Shown one piece after another: positions 32,838 through 45,090 of a stretch of 64,000 bases of DNA. How positions within the stretch are numbered: the stretch's first letter is position 1; the number at the start of each line of letters is the position of its first letter. Both the position numbers and the translations under genes were made by a program. Below the pieces are notes generated by a model. The model searched no databases and was not told where the DNA came from. It worked only from the letters and a program-made list of their open reading frames with translations. The DNA is from Symsagittifera roscoffensis (taxonomy: Eukaryota > Xenacoelomorpha > Acoela > Convolutidae). The stretch lies in NCBI RefSeq assembly GCF_963678635.1, contig NC_087068.1, positions 12,282,027 through 12,346,026 on the forward strand, in the 5' to 3' direction.

Positions 32838-33812
32838 TGGGTGGAACCAGTTCAAAACAAATATTTTACATATCCAATTAAATTCTTGAAAACTATCTTT
32901 ATTTTATATATCCAATTAAATTCTTGAAAATTATTCTTGAAAATACTTAGAACTAAGTAATCATGATCCATTTTTAAAGCTTACAAAAATTTGTAGAACT
33001 GAAAATATTTATGGTTTTAGCCAGAGAAAAAAAATTTTAACTTAGAAAGCAGTTGCACTGTCTCTCCTCTAACCTCGCTAGAAAACCAGTAAAAACTGAA
33101 TCTTTTGAGACTAGGAAAACAAGAGTAAAATTGAAATCCGTTTTAGACAAGGAAGTTGCACGAATCTAAGCGACTGAAATTAAAAAAAAATTGCGTAATG
33201 AACAGACAGTGTACCTTATTCGTATTACTCTATGAAAAAACGATCATGGATTACACGCAATGTCAGCATGCATTTTAAAACTTTTTTTCATTTTTCATTA
33301 ATTTTTCTCTTTTAATATTTCCGAAAATAATCTTAGCGACTCGCTGAAGCTCTGTGGTTTTGTTTTTTCTATTCAAATTGGTCCTGCATCGATTGCTAAT
33401 AACCCGTTAAAAAAACGCAACAAACTGACTCCGTGAATGTCTTCATCATGTCAAGTTTTGTATGAAATAGTTATTTCTAATTTCAAATTTAATCAAAATA
33501 TGAAGTACTTTGCTATAACTAGCATCAGCAGTTATAACAAGTAAAAGTCAAAATGCTGACAAATACGAAATTTTTACAATCAAAACTACTGATATCAAAA
33601 TTTATGAATATATAAAAAAATTACATATTTGTAAAAACAGTTTTTTTGAAATTTAGTTTTTGGAGATCTCCAAAACATGTCCGAATTTTTGTCCTGAGTT
33701 TGATTTGCCTTTATGAAATTAGTTTTAGGGTTATATTAATATTTTTAGTCATTCTGTATGTTTTAATTCGAAAAAGTAGAATTCGAATCAAGCTCACATG
33801 CTCAATGTCAGA
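32838..33812 (-). mobile_element. Penelope-like element 3' region, copy 1
   Basis: This stretch lies between the coding end of the element (stop at 33813-33815) and its 3' boundary, where homology with the solo copy at 15709 starts (ggaaccagttcaaaa). The first 100 bp contain an internal duplication of atatccaattaaattcttgaaaa. Confidence 0.5.
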
Positions 33813-34434
33813 CTAAAATTTTAATGTGAGCTCTAGGCTCCAGTAATGGTCGCGTGTGTTAAGTTGTGTCTTGCGTTTTTTTATATGGAGGGCGTCCATT
33901 GTTAATAATTTCGCAACGTCAATGCCCTTGTCAACTAAACCCATTTAAAGGGCTTAGCTTGTCCATAGCATTCTGCGACATGCTGTCCTAAGGGCGAATC
34001 ACTCTTTCCATGCTCTGCTACCTGTGTGGTTAGACTTTGGCACGTTCGTCCGACATAGGTGGAACTAAATCTGCTTCATTTTTTTTTTCATAAACCGCAG
34101 GAGATTTCAGGTTGCAATCAGGTTGCCTAAGCGACGCAAGGCTGGATTTTACTTTGCACTTTGTGAAAATGACAAATACCGGACTTGATCTCTGAAGGTT
34201 TTCTTTCAATTATAATTTGAGTTTCCTCGATTTTGTAGAGAAAACATCGGTTCATCATTTTTCTCGCGACTGCTTTCAGTTTTTGCTTTCTGTGAAGTTT
34301 TTGGTGTTTGGTTTCTGATTTTTTTCCAACAAAAAACTTATAATTTTTTTTGTTGTTCAGGATTCGGGGTACTTTTTTCATCCAAATTTTATATTTGGTT
34401 CGTAGCACTTCGTCAAAATTGTTCCAGTTACTGT
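33813..34434 (-). pseudogene. Penelope-like element C-terminus with GIY-YIG endonuclease, copy 1
   Basis: Penelope-like retroelements join a reverse transcriptase to a GIY-YIG nuclease that nicks target DNA. On the minus strand the upstream part is open from 34408 to 34127 (KYKIWMKKVPRILNNKKNYK, then CHFHKVQSKIQP). The nuclease part then follows in shifted frames, and the far end keeps the characteristic C-terminus, with NTRDxYRSxELTLKF before a stop at 33813. Frameshifts and stops make it non-functional. It interrupts the Gypsy-type unit near CAGTTACTG at about 34430. Confidence 0.6.
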
Positions 34435-34851
34435 TACGTCAGTTGGAATACCATTCATACCAAAAAGTTTTAACTATAGACATCTTGAACAGTAAACTGC
34501 AAATCAAAGACAAATACACAAAACAAAAAAAACTCTAATTTCTTTGAAAGATTAAATGAACAACCACCATTTTCTCAAAGTTTTACCCTAAATATAATCA
34601 ACAACGTGAACGTAAACTTTCAACGCCAATCACAGGACCACAAGACTTGCATATAATTTTTCTATCAACCAAGTTCATCAATATAATATTGATCAGAATA
34701 CACAGAAGTTATTTATGTCTCACCTTGAACTCAAACCACTTCACAACTTTTTCAGCGTAACGAGTACATCCACAAAATATAATAAAACAAGCACATATAG
34801 AGTAGCGTTACCCGTATAGAATAATTTGCCCTACAAAAATACACTTTCTTT

Positions 34852-35675
34852 ATGAGTATTAAGGTAAACAAATGCAAATTTTCACCCTACACAAGAAAGA
34901 GCACTGAATGGACCTTAGAACATCAAAAAAGCGTCGATGAAGGCAAAAAACTTCTCACAAAACCAGCGAAATTCAAAGACAATCCCAATGATTTTTTCCA
35001 CAGAGGAGACAAATTACAGAAAAAAAACTTTAAAAGACTAGGTTTATATTTCAATCATGGAATTTCATTTGTTACAAAAGGCCTATATCACCTTCTTTAT
35101 AGGGAAACTCATACAATAAGGTAATCGTAGACGCATTTACATATTATGTAGCATTAAGCCCCGTCGACCATTGTAATGCTTGTTATACATACACAACAAT
35201 TTACGAGCACTGAATAGCAAAATTCAGATTACCCGAAATCTTTGTTACAGATAACCGAACAGACTTTATTAACCAGAAATAATCAGACTATGTCAATTTG
35301 ATAAAATTAGAAACAAAACCAGAACTTCACATGCCCTATGGATTAATGGATTAGTCGGAGGCATGAACCATTAACTTCAAGAATGTTTACGATGTATAAA
35401 TAACGAAATTGTTAAAATGTAAAAATATCGCAAATAAATCTCAAATCATGACAAATTTTATAGCACTATATGAAATGGTTTTTCACCAAAAGCCACCTAA
35501 ACCAAAAAATTTCACTGCAGACACATCAAAAGATACACAAGGACATCATCAGGCACCAAAAGACTCCATTTATTATAATTTACCACTTCGTACCCACGCT
35601 GACAATCTTTTTCATCATCCACAAATTTTCAAATTAGCTTGCGGTACACAAATTGAATGGTTCCTAAAAAAATAA
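34852..35675 (+). pseudogene. Integrase core remnant, copy 2
   Basis: The N-terminal piece is open at 34852-35124 (FHRGDKLQKKNFKRLGLYFN and HGISFVTK). It then shifts at VDAF. The TGA after YEH is shared with the other copies. The second block reads TDNRTDFIN, with Gly to Arg (also in copy 3 but not copy 1). The third block reads NGLVGGMN, so the catalytic Glu is Gly again. The C-terminal piece is open at 35409-35675 (LYEMVFHQKPPKPK). The integrase is dead. Confidence 0.7.
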
Positions 35676-36227
35676 AACCACAATTAAACTTATTTAAAAG
35701 TTTCAAAAAAGCTAAAAAGACAAAGTATTCAATCCCACTTTAATTCAAATTCTAAGCCAGCTTCAGATTTAAATTGAGAAACGGTTGTATTGACTCCAAA
35801 GTTTAATATTTGAGACCTACACAAAGAGCCGAAGACATTTGTTTCTAGGAACCTCAAAAGAAATACAATCCAAGGAAAACATACCAAATCATTCACAAAT
35901 TTTAAATACCTGAAAACCAATTGTAATACCTGAAACAAAGAAAAAATCACGACAACGCGGGTCTTTCCGACTCTGAAACCAAGCAAGGAAAAATTATGAA
36001 TTTTAGTCTAAATTATTGAAGAAGATAGATTTTAAACAACCGTATTCTTCAGACACATCATAACAAACCGACACTTCCTCACAAATTTATTGCACTTACT
36101 AAAAATTGTACTTAAATTTTTATATTGAGAATCAACTTTTTCTATATCTATTTCTCAGAAATAATCATCCATCAATCAAAAATCAGAAAAATTTAAATGT
36201 TCGCACTTTCTATTTGCCATCACTAGC
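35676..36227 (+). other. Pol 3' end and leader, copy 2
   Basis: It aligns with 24588-25025 and 44720-45255. The homology stops at catcactagcc, where the next unit begins (tctcctctaaaaaatt). The minus-strand frames here are mirrors of the decayed integrase tail. Confidence 0.5.
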
Positions 36228-36547
36228 CTCTCCTCTAAAAAATTCAACTTAGAAAGCAGTTGCACTGTCTCTCCTCTAACCTCGCTAGAAAACCAGTAAA
36301 AACTGATTCTCAGCTTCACAGCCAGAAACTTCATCATTATCCATTCGTAACAATCTCCCACTTTTGCAAATCGCATCCTTTTGAAAAAAAATCAACTAGT
36401 CTGCCTAGATATTTAATCAACCGACCATCATCATCACGACTCATTCGTAGTAATCAGCCTAGACATTTTAACACTTCAGAACTCTAACCTAAAAACCTCC
36501 ACTTTTTTTCCACAATACTCCTACGATAACATCGAATCATAAAATAA

Positions 36548-36963
36548 CTCCATGTACTAAAGTGTGTTATTAGTCATTTTGTCGCACAGAAGTCAAACAA
36601 ACTTCTCATCACCAATTACGGTCACACAGTCATACGCTTTATGAAACACTCACCTTACGACACGGATCCAGCTGTTAACTCACCAGTAAGGGAGAAGTTT
36701 TTGTTGCAGACCGATGATATATTTGAACTTGTTAGCACTGATAAAACTTTGACCAGGTTATTGATCACGCATTACAAAATAATAAAACAAATGAGTCGGA
36801 TTTCATTCAATTCACCTTTATCTTCCTCATTCCCATAGAACTTGACAGCAACTGCCTGCATGAATCAATAATCACTCAAATCATAATTGCTATGGCTTTA
36901 TTCAACGATACTTTGTACAAAACTCGTCCACACAAAATCCTCACCAATTTATCTGTTTCTTAA
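36548..36963 (+). pseudogene. ORF Y, copy 2
   Basis: This is the best preserved first half. It is open from 36548 (HVLKCVISHFVAQKSNKLLI, TNYGHTVIRFMKHSPYDTDP and so on) through KTLTRLL. The -1 frame then carries DQVIDHALQNN to the end at TAA 36961-36963. The only break is the frameshift shared by all copies. No known domain. Confidence 0.5.
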
Positions 36964-37758
36964 TTCAAAATATACCTCCTCTTTCTTTCTTAATTTTGCT
37001 TACTGTATTAAAAACAACTCACCTCCACGGCCTCCTCCGGAACTATGACCCAGTCCGCTAGAGGTATATTTTGCCCCCTCGCCAACAACTTGACCACTGA
37101 TCACTACCAACCCATTATCATCCTGCATGAACTTGTCCAAATAAGCAAAATACGCCTTTTAGAAAAATTCACCATTTTAAATAGAACAAAAACACTATTC
37201 CTGTACAAACAGTCATCATGAATTCAACGACACTCTTGAAAAAGTCAACGTCATCCGCGCACTCGAAATTTTTTGCTCACAAAGCCTCTGAAGCACTCAC
37301 CCACATTTTAAATTAACTTATCCAAGGAATTTTTATCTAAACCTGACCCACGATAAGTATGAATTTAGATTTTATTTGTTAATTGTCAAAATTTCAGTGA
37401 CCATTTTGTACATGGGTGTTCTCCTTTTTTTTTTTTTCAAGTTTTCACTATTTTGATACTGAAAAAAGCAAAACATTGCTAACTTTTCGTCGTAAATTCT
37501 CAAATTGAAATAAAAGATTACGGAGCAATAAATAAAACAAACAAAATTTTAAGGGGTAATAAATTTAATTAACTTAAAAAACCAAGAATATGTGTTTTGT
37601 TTTGTAAACTCCCAATTTTCCTTTTTGACTCACCATTTTTCTTTGATAAATAAATGAGAAACGATTTAGTCTCACTCTGCGCAACAAAGTCGAAACATCA
37701 TTATACGATTTTGCAGCCTCGATCTGATCTTTCAACTCATTACAAACCTCAAATCTCC

Positions 37759-37800
<42 letters not shown>

Positions 37801-38856
37801 TTTGACAACAAATACTTCACCGACCCGAGCAACTGCCACTCCGCTCATAAGATTTACTCAAAGAAACCACAATACACTCCATCAATCCTTCAAAAGGAAA
37901 CTTACAAAATTTCCTAAACCCTGAATGGGTGGAACCAGTTCAAAACAAATATTTTATATATCCAATTAAATTCTTGAAAATTATTCTTGAAAATACTTAG
38001 AACTAAGTAATCATGATCCATTTTTAAAGCTTACAAAAATTTGTAGAACTGAAAATATTTATGGTTTTAGCCAGAGAAAAAAAAGTTTAACTTAGAAAGC
38101 AGTTGCACTGTCTCTCCTCTAACCTCGCTAGAAAACCAGTAAAAACTGAATCTTTTGAGACAAGGAAAAATAAGAGTAAAATTGAGATCCGTTTTAGACA
38201 AGGAAGTTGCACGAATCTAAGCGACTGAAATTAAAAAAGATTGCGTGATGAACAGACAGTGTACCTTATTCGTATTACTCTATGAAAAAACGATCATGGA
38301 TTACACGCAATGTCAGCATGCATTTTAAAACTTTTTTTCATTTTTCATTAATTTTTCTCTTTTATTATTTCCGAAAATAAACTAAGCGACTCGCTGAAGC
38401 TCTGTGGTTTTGTTTTTTCTTTTCAAATCGGTCCTGCATCGATTGCTAATAACCCGTTAAAAAATGCCACAAACTGACTCCGTGAATGTCTTCATCATGT
38501 CAAGTTTTGTATGAAATAGTTATTTGTCATTTAAAATTTAATTAAAATACGAAGTACTTTGCTAAAACTAGCATCAGCAGTTATAACAAGTAAGAAATAA
38601 AATGCTTACAAATACAAAATTTTTACAATCAAAACTACTGATATCAAAATTTATGAATATATAAAAAAATATTTGTAAAAACAGTTTTTTTTGAAATTTA
38701 GTTTTTGGAGATCTCCAAAACATGTCCGATTTTTTTGTCCTGATTTTCTTGCCTTTATGAAATTAGTTTTAGGGTTATATTATCATATTTAGTCTTTCTG
38801 TATGTTTTAATTCGAAAAAATAGAATTCGAATCAAGCTGACATGCTTAATGTCAGA

Positions 38857-39460
38857 CTAAAAATTTAATGTGAGCTCTAGGCTCCTGTACTCGTCGCGCG
38901 TGTTAAGTTGCGTCTTGCGTTTTTTTATATGGAGGGCGCCCATTGTTAATAACTTTTCAACGTCAGTGCCCTTGTCAACTAATTCCATTTAAATGCCTTA
39001 GATTGTCCATAGCATTCTGCGACATGCTGGCCTAAGGGCGAATCACTCTTTTGATGCTCTGCTACCTGTGTGGTTAGATTTTGGCACGTTCGTCCAACAT
39101 AGGTGGAACTAAATCTGCTACATTTTTTTTCATAAGCCGCATGAGATTTCAGGTTGCATTCAGGTTGCTTAAGCGACGGAAGGCTGGATTTTACTTTGCA
39201 CTTTGTGAAAATGACAAATACCGGACTTGATCTCTGAAGGTTTTCTTTCAATTATAATATGAGTCTCCTCGATTTTGTAGACAAAACATCGGTTCATCAT
39301 TTTTTTCGCGACTGCTTTCAGTTTTTGCTTTCTGTGAAGTTTTTGGTGTTTTTGGTTTCTGATTTTTTTCCAATAAAAAACTTACAAATTTTTTTGTTGT
39401 TCAGGATTCGGGGTACGTTTTTTCATCCAAATTTCATATTTGGTTCGTAACATTTCTTCA
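38857..39460 (-). pseudogene. Penelope-like element C-terminus with GIY-YIG endonuclease, copy 2
   Basis: The clearest nuclease copy. The 90-codon frame at 39251-38979 reads SPVFVIFTKCKVKSSLPSLK, then a Cys before STYVGRTCQNLTTQVAEHQK, then GQHVAEC. YVG, the Arg/Thr helix and the EH pair are hallmarks of the GIY-YIG fold in Penelope-like elements. After FKWN a frameshift leads to ELVDKGTDVEKLLTMGALHI, KKRKTQLNTRDEYRS and LELTLNF, then the stop at 38857-38859. Upstream, on the right, is the frame containing RNEIWMKK-like sequence. Reverse transcriptase is missing, so this is a 5'-truncated copy. Confidence 0.75.
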
Positions 39461-39898
39461 AAATTGTTCCAGTTACTGGTACGTCAATTGGAATACCATT
39501 CATTACAAAAAATATTTAACTATAGACATCTTGAACAGTAAACTGCAAATCAAAGACAAATACACAAAACTAAAAAAAAAACTCTAACTTTTTTTGAAAG
39601 ATAAAATGAACAATCACCATTTTCTCAAAGTTTTACCCTATATATAATCAACAAAGTGAAAGTAAACATTCAACGCCAATCACAGGACCACAAGACTTGC
39701 ATATAATTTTTCAACCAAATTCATCAATATAACATTGATCAGAATACACAGAAACTATTTATGTCTCACCTTGAACTCAAACCACCTCACAATTTTTTCA
39801 GCGTAACGAGTACATCCACAAAATTTAATAAAACAAGCACATATAGAGTAGCGTTACCCGTATAGAATAATTTGCCTTACAAAAATACACTTTCTTCA

Positions 39899-40092
39899 TG
39901 AGTATTAAGATAATGCGAAACAAATGCAAAATTTAACCCTACATAAGAAAAAGCACTGAATGGACCTTAGAACATCAAAAAAGCGTCGATGAAGGCAAAA
40001 AAGTTCTCACAAAACCAGCGAAATTCAAAGACAATTCCAATGATTTTTCCCACAGAGGAGACAAATTACAGAAAAAAACTTTAAAAGACTAG
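39899..40092 (+). pseudogene. Truncated integrase start
   Basis: It matches the first 190 bp of the other integrase copies (gaacatcaaaaaagcgtcga through FKDNSNDF and gacaaattacag). It is then joined by a deletion to the leader DNA (ctttttctatatc), removing the rest of integrase. Confidence 0.7.
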
Positions 40093-40512
40093 AAAAAAAC
40101 TTTTTCTATATCTATTTCTCAGAAATAATCATCCATCAATCAAAAATCAGAAAAATTTAAGTGTTCGCACTTTCTATTTGCCATCACTAGCCTCTCCTCT
40201 AAAAAATTTAACTTAGAAAGCAGTTGCACTGTCTCTCCTCTAACCTCGCTAGAAAACCAGTAAAAACTGACTCTCAGCTTCACAGCCAGAAGCTTCATCA
40301 TTATTCATTCGTAACAATCTCCCACTTGTGCAAATTGCATCCTTTTGAAAAAAAAATCAACTAGTCCGCCTAGTTATTTAATCAACCGACCATCATCATC
40401 ACGACTCATTCGTAGTAATCAGCCTAGACATAACAACACTTCAGAACTCTAACCTGAAAACCGCCACTTTTTTTCCACAATACTCCTACGATAACATCGA
40501 ATCATAAAATAA

Positions 40513-40928
40513 CTCCATGTACTAAAGCATGTAATTAGTCGGTTTGTCGCACAGAAGTCAAACAAACTTCTCATCATCAATTACGGTCATACAGTCATAC
40601 GTTTTATGAAACACTCACCTTACGACACGGATCCAGCTGTTAACTCACCAGAAAGGGAGAAGTTTTTGTTGCAGACCGATGATATATTTGAACTTGTTAG
40701 TACTGATAAAAATTTGAACAGGTTATTGATCACGCATTACAAAATAATAAAACAAATGAGTCGGATTTCATTCAATTCACCTTTATCTTCCTCACTCCCA
40801 TAGAACTTGACAGCAACTGCCTGCATGAATCAATAATCACTCAAATCATAATTGCTATGGCTTTATTCAACGATACTTTGTACAAAACTCGTCCACACGA
40901 AATCCTCACCAATTTATCTGTTTCTTAA
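40513..40928 (+). pseudogene. ORF Y, copy 3
   Basis: Same layout as copy 2: open from 40513, with DTDPAVNSPEREKFLLQTDD, the shared frameshift after aatttgaacagg, and the end at TAA 40926-40928. Nucleotide identity to copies 1 and 2 is very high, implying recent duplication. Confidence 0.5.
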
Positions 40929-41599
40929 TTCAAAATATACCTCCTCTTTCTTTCTTAATTTTACTCACTGTATTAAAAACAACTCACCCCCAGGGCCCCC
41001 TCTGGAACTATGACCCAGTCCGCTAAAGACCACTGATCACTACCAACCCATTATCATCCTGCATGAACTTATCCAAATAAGCAAAAAACGCCTTTTAGAA
41101 AAATTCACCATTTTAACAACCAAATAGAACAAAAACTCTATTCCTGTACAAACAGTCATCATGAATTCAACGACACTCTTGAAAAAGTCAACGTCATCCG
41201 CGCACTTGAAATGTTTTGCTCACAAAGCCTTTAAAGCACTCACCCACATTTGAAATTAACTTATCCAAGGAATTTTTATCTAAACCTGACCCACGATAAG
41301 TATGAATTTAGATTTTATTAGTTAATTGTCAAAATTTCAGTCACCATTTTGTACATGGGTATTCTCCTTTTTTTCAAGTTTTCACTATTTTGATACTGAA
41401 AAAAGCAAAACATTGCTAACTTTTTGTCGTAAATTCTCAAATTGAAATAAAAGATTACGGAGCAATAAATCAAACAAACAAAATTTTAAGGGGTAATAAA
41501 TTTAATTAACTTAAAAAACCAAGAATATTTGTTTTATTTTGTAAATTCCCAATATTCCACTTTGACTCACCCTTTTTCTTTGATAAATAAATGAGAAGG

Positions 41600-43020
41600 G
41601 ATGTAGTTCAAAACTAATATTCTAAATATCCAATTAAATTCTTTAGTTGCACTGTCTCTCCTCTAACCTCGCTAGAAAAACAGTAAAAACTGAATCTTTT
41701 GAGACAAGGAAAAATAAGAGTAAAATTGAGATCCGTTTTAGACAAGGAAGTTGCACGAATCTAAGCGACTGAAATTAAATAAGATTGCGTGAACAGACAG
41801 TGTACCTTATTCGTATTACTCTATGAGAAAACGATCATGGATTACACGCAATGTCAGCATGCATTTTTAAACTTTTTTTCATTTTTTATTAAGTCCGAAA
41901 ATGATCTAAGCGACTCGCTGAAGCTCTGTGGTTTTGTTTTTTCTATTCAAATCGGTCTTGCAGCGATTGCTAATAACCCGTTAAAAAAACGCAACAAACT
42001 GTCTCCGTGAATGTCTTCATCATGTCAAGTTTTGTATGAAATAGTTATTTGTCAATCAAAATTTAATTAAAATACGAAGTACTTTGCTATAACTAGCATC
42101 AGCAGTTATAACAAGTAAAAGTCAAAATGCTTACAAATACAAAATGTTTACAATTAAATTTACTGATATCAAAATTTATGAATATATAAAAAAAATTACA
42201 TATTTGTAAAAACAGTTTTTTTGAAATTTAGTTTTTGGAGATCTCCAAAACATGTCCGATTGTTTTGTCCTGATTTTTTTGCCTTTATGAAATTAGTTTT
42301 AGGGTTATATTAATACTTTTAGTCATTCTGTATTTTATAATTCAAAAAAATAGAATTCGAATCAAGCTGACATGCTTAATGTCAGACTAAAATTTTAATG
42401 GGAGCTCTAGGCTCCTGTACTCGTCGCGCGTGTTAAGTTGCGTCTTGCGTTTATTTATATGGAGGGCGTCCATTGTTAATAATTTCTCAACGTCAATGTC
42501 CTTGTCAACTAAACCCATTTAAATGCCTTAGATTGTCCATAGCATGCTGCGACATGCTGTCCTAAGGGCAAATCACTTTTTGGATGCTCTGCAGCCTGTG
42601 TGGTTAGATTTCGGCACGTTCGTCCGATATAGGTGGAACTAAATCTGCTACATTTTTTTTCATAAACCGCATGAGACTTCAGGTTTCAATCAGGTTGCTT
42701 AAGCGATGGAAGGCTGGATTTTACTTTGCACTTTGTGAAAATGACAAATACCGGTTTTGATCTCAGAAGGTTTTCTTTCAATTATAATATGAGTTTACTC
42801 GATTTTGTAGAAAAAACATCGGTTCATCATTTTTTTCGCGACTGCTTTTAGTTTTTGCTTTCTGTGAAGTTTTTGCTTTCTGTGAAGTTTTTGGTGTTTG
42901 GTTTCTGATTTTTTTCCAATAAAAAACTTATAATTTTTTTTGTTGTTCAGAATTCGGGGTACGTTTTTTCATCCAAATTTCATATTTGATTTGTAACATT
43001 TTGTCAAAATTGTTCCAGTT
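41600..43020 (-). mobile_element. Penelope-like fragment, copy 3 (3' block partly deleted)
   Basis: The coding end is at 42387-43010. The C-terminal part is NTRDEYRS and a stop at 42387-42389. The 3' block is shortened: at about 41610 the unit jumps from atgagaagggatgtag to ttcaaaactaatattc, deleting the (CT)n tract and its Arg-Glu frame. Near 42860 a 24-bp phrase (tttttgctttctgtgaag) is tandemly duplicated. Frameshifts throughout. Confidence 0.6.
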
Positions 43021-43439
43021 ACTGGTACGTCAATTGGAATACCATTCATAACAAAAAATATTTAACTATGGACATCTTGAACAGTAAACTGCAAATCAAA
43101 GACAAATACACAAAACTAAAAAAAACTCTAACTTTTTTTGAAAGATTAAATGAACAACCACCATTTTCTCAAAGTTTTACCCTAAATATAATCAACAAAG
43201 TGAACGTAAACTTTCAACGCCAATCACAGGACCACAAGACATAATTTTTCTATCAACCAAGTTCATCAATATAATATTGATCAGAGTACACAGAAACTAT
43301 TTATGTCTCACCTTGAACTCAAACCACTTCACAATTTTTTCAGCGTAACAGGTACATTCACAAAATATAATAAAACAAGCACATATAGAGTAGCGTTACC
43401 CGTATAGAATAATTTGCCCTACAAAAAAACACTTTCTTC

Positions 43440-44720
43440 ATGAGTATTAAGATAAGGCGAAACAAATGCAAATTTTCACCCTACACAAGAAAGAGCGTTG
43501 AATGGACCTTAGAACATCAAAAAAGCGTCGATGAAGGCGAAAAACTTTTCACAAAACCAGCGAAACTCAAAGACAATTCCAATGATTTTTTCCACAGAGG
43601 AGACAAATTACAGAAAAAAAGACTAGGTTTATATTTCAATCATGGAATTTCATTTGTTACAAAAGGCCCTATATCACCTTCTTTTGAGAGAAACTCATAC
43701 AATATGGTAAATGTAGACGCATTTACACACTATGTAGCATTAAGCACCGTCGACAATTGTAATGCTAGTCATACATATACAACAATTTACGAGCACTGAA
43801 TAGCAAAATTCAGATTACCCGAAACCTTTGTTACAGATAACCGAACAGACTTTATTAACCAGAAATTATCAGACTATGTCATTTTGATAAAACTAGAAAC
43901 AAAACCAGAACCTCTCACAAACCCCATGGATTAATGGATTAGTCGGAGGCATGAATCATTAACTTCAAGAATGTTTACGATGTATAAATAACGAAATTGA
44001 TAAAAGGTACACTGAAGAATCAGCGGACGTAAAAATATCGCAAATAAATCTCAAATCATGACAAATTTTATAGCACTAAAAAGTGTTGATAATGAGGAAA
44101 GTGTTTCTGGCAGAATTGAGGGAGTTGTTTCTTTTCCGGACGATTTTTGTTTCAAAGCTGTATCGAGTGGGTCGGAATGCTTAATGAGTTTTGACAATTG
44201 GGTTGGTTATGGTGACGTTTTGGTGAAGAATAGTCTTGATAATCTGAGATTGAGTTACGAATTCTTGCTTTCCTTTATTGAATGACTAGGGTTTTTAGTA
44301 GGGTACATCATCTTTAGGCTGAGTGATGTTATGAGTTTTTAGCTTCAGGTTAAATTACTTATTTTGTGTTTGGGTATTTTTGTGTTGTTTATGATTTCAA
44401 TTTTGTTGATTTTTTTATTGATTGATTGATTGATAGGCTAGGGATGTAACTAGTTTATGATTTTTATACGTAAATATGCGTGTATTGTTAATTTTTGAAC
44501 TTGAGGAATTCAAATTTAAGTTATAGTTCTAGCTCAATCTTAAAGTATGGAGACACATCAAAAGATACACAAGGACATCATCAGGCACCAAAAGACTCCA
44601 TTTGTTATAATTTACCACTTCTTACCCACGCTGACAATCTGTTTCATCATCCACAAATTTTCAAATTAGCTTGCGGTACACATATCGAATGGTTCTTAAA
44701 AAAAATAAAACCACAATAAA
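43440..44720 (+). pseudogene. Integrase core remnant, copy 3, split by an inverted insertion
   Basis: The N-terminal piece is open at 43440-43799 and carries the first Asp (VNVDAFTHYVAL), again ending at the shared TGA after YEH. The second block is TDNRTDFIN and the third NGLVGGMN, with Glu lost. At 44078 the reading DKFYSTK-like end is interrupted by a 472-bp inverted segment. Integrase resumes at about 44550 (DTSKDTQGHHQAPKDS, NLPLLTHADNLFHHP). About 50 bp, including the YEMVF block, is missing at the junction. Confidence 0.7.
44078..44549 (-). repeat. Inverted copy of the leader segment inside integrase copy 3
   Basis: Its reverse complement matches about 45268-45740 and 46190-46650. The frame on + (GRIEGVVSFPDDFCFKAVSS and so on) is the mirror of the leader's frame on the other strand. 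It forms a long inverted repeat with about 720 bp between the arms. Confidence 0.8.
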
Positions 44721-45090
44721 ACTTATTTAAAAGTTTCAAAAAAGCTACAAAGACAAAGTATTCAATCCCACTTTAATTCAAATTCTAAGCCAGCTTCAGA
44801 TTTAAATTGAGTAATGGTTGTATTGACTCCAAAGTTTAATATTTGAGACCTTCACAAAAAGACGAAGACATTTGTTTCTAGGAATCTCAAAAGAAATACA
44901 ACCCAAAAAAAAACATACCAAATCATTCAAAAATTTTTAATACCTGAAAACCAATTGTAATACCTGAAACAAAGAAAAAATCACAACAACGCGGGTCTTT
45001 CAGACTCTGAAACCAAGCAAGGAAAAACTATAAGTTTTAGTCTAAAATTTTGAAGAAGATAGAATTTAAATAACCGTATTCTTCAGACAC
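44721..45090 (+). other. Decayed integrase tail, copy 3
   Basis: It aligns with 24588-24870 and 35690-36060. No frame is intact. Confidence 0.5.

Larger units (their letters stand above)
36228..40189 (+). repeat. Macro-unit 2: 3.96-kb segmental duplicate
   Basis: It begins and ends at the same junction (catcactagcc|tctcctct) at 36228 and 40190. Inside are the 3' part of ORF X, ORF Y, the (CT)n tract, a minus-strand Penelope-like fragment and an integrase cut off after about 190 bp. The X part is joined directly to a 78-bp piece of the Penelope 3' block (ending gtaaaaactga), a fusion absent from units 1 and 4 but present in unit 3. Units 2 and 3 are therefore tandem duplicates. Confidence 0.75.

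Noticed and set aside
37654-37917. + strand frame with a Ser-Leu repeat through the (CT)n tract
   Set aside because: It is a shadow of the microsatellite. The equivalent frame is not kept in the other units.
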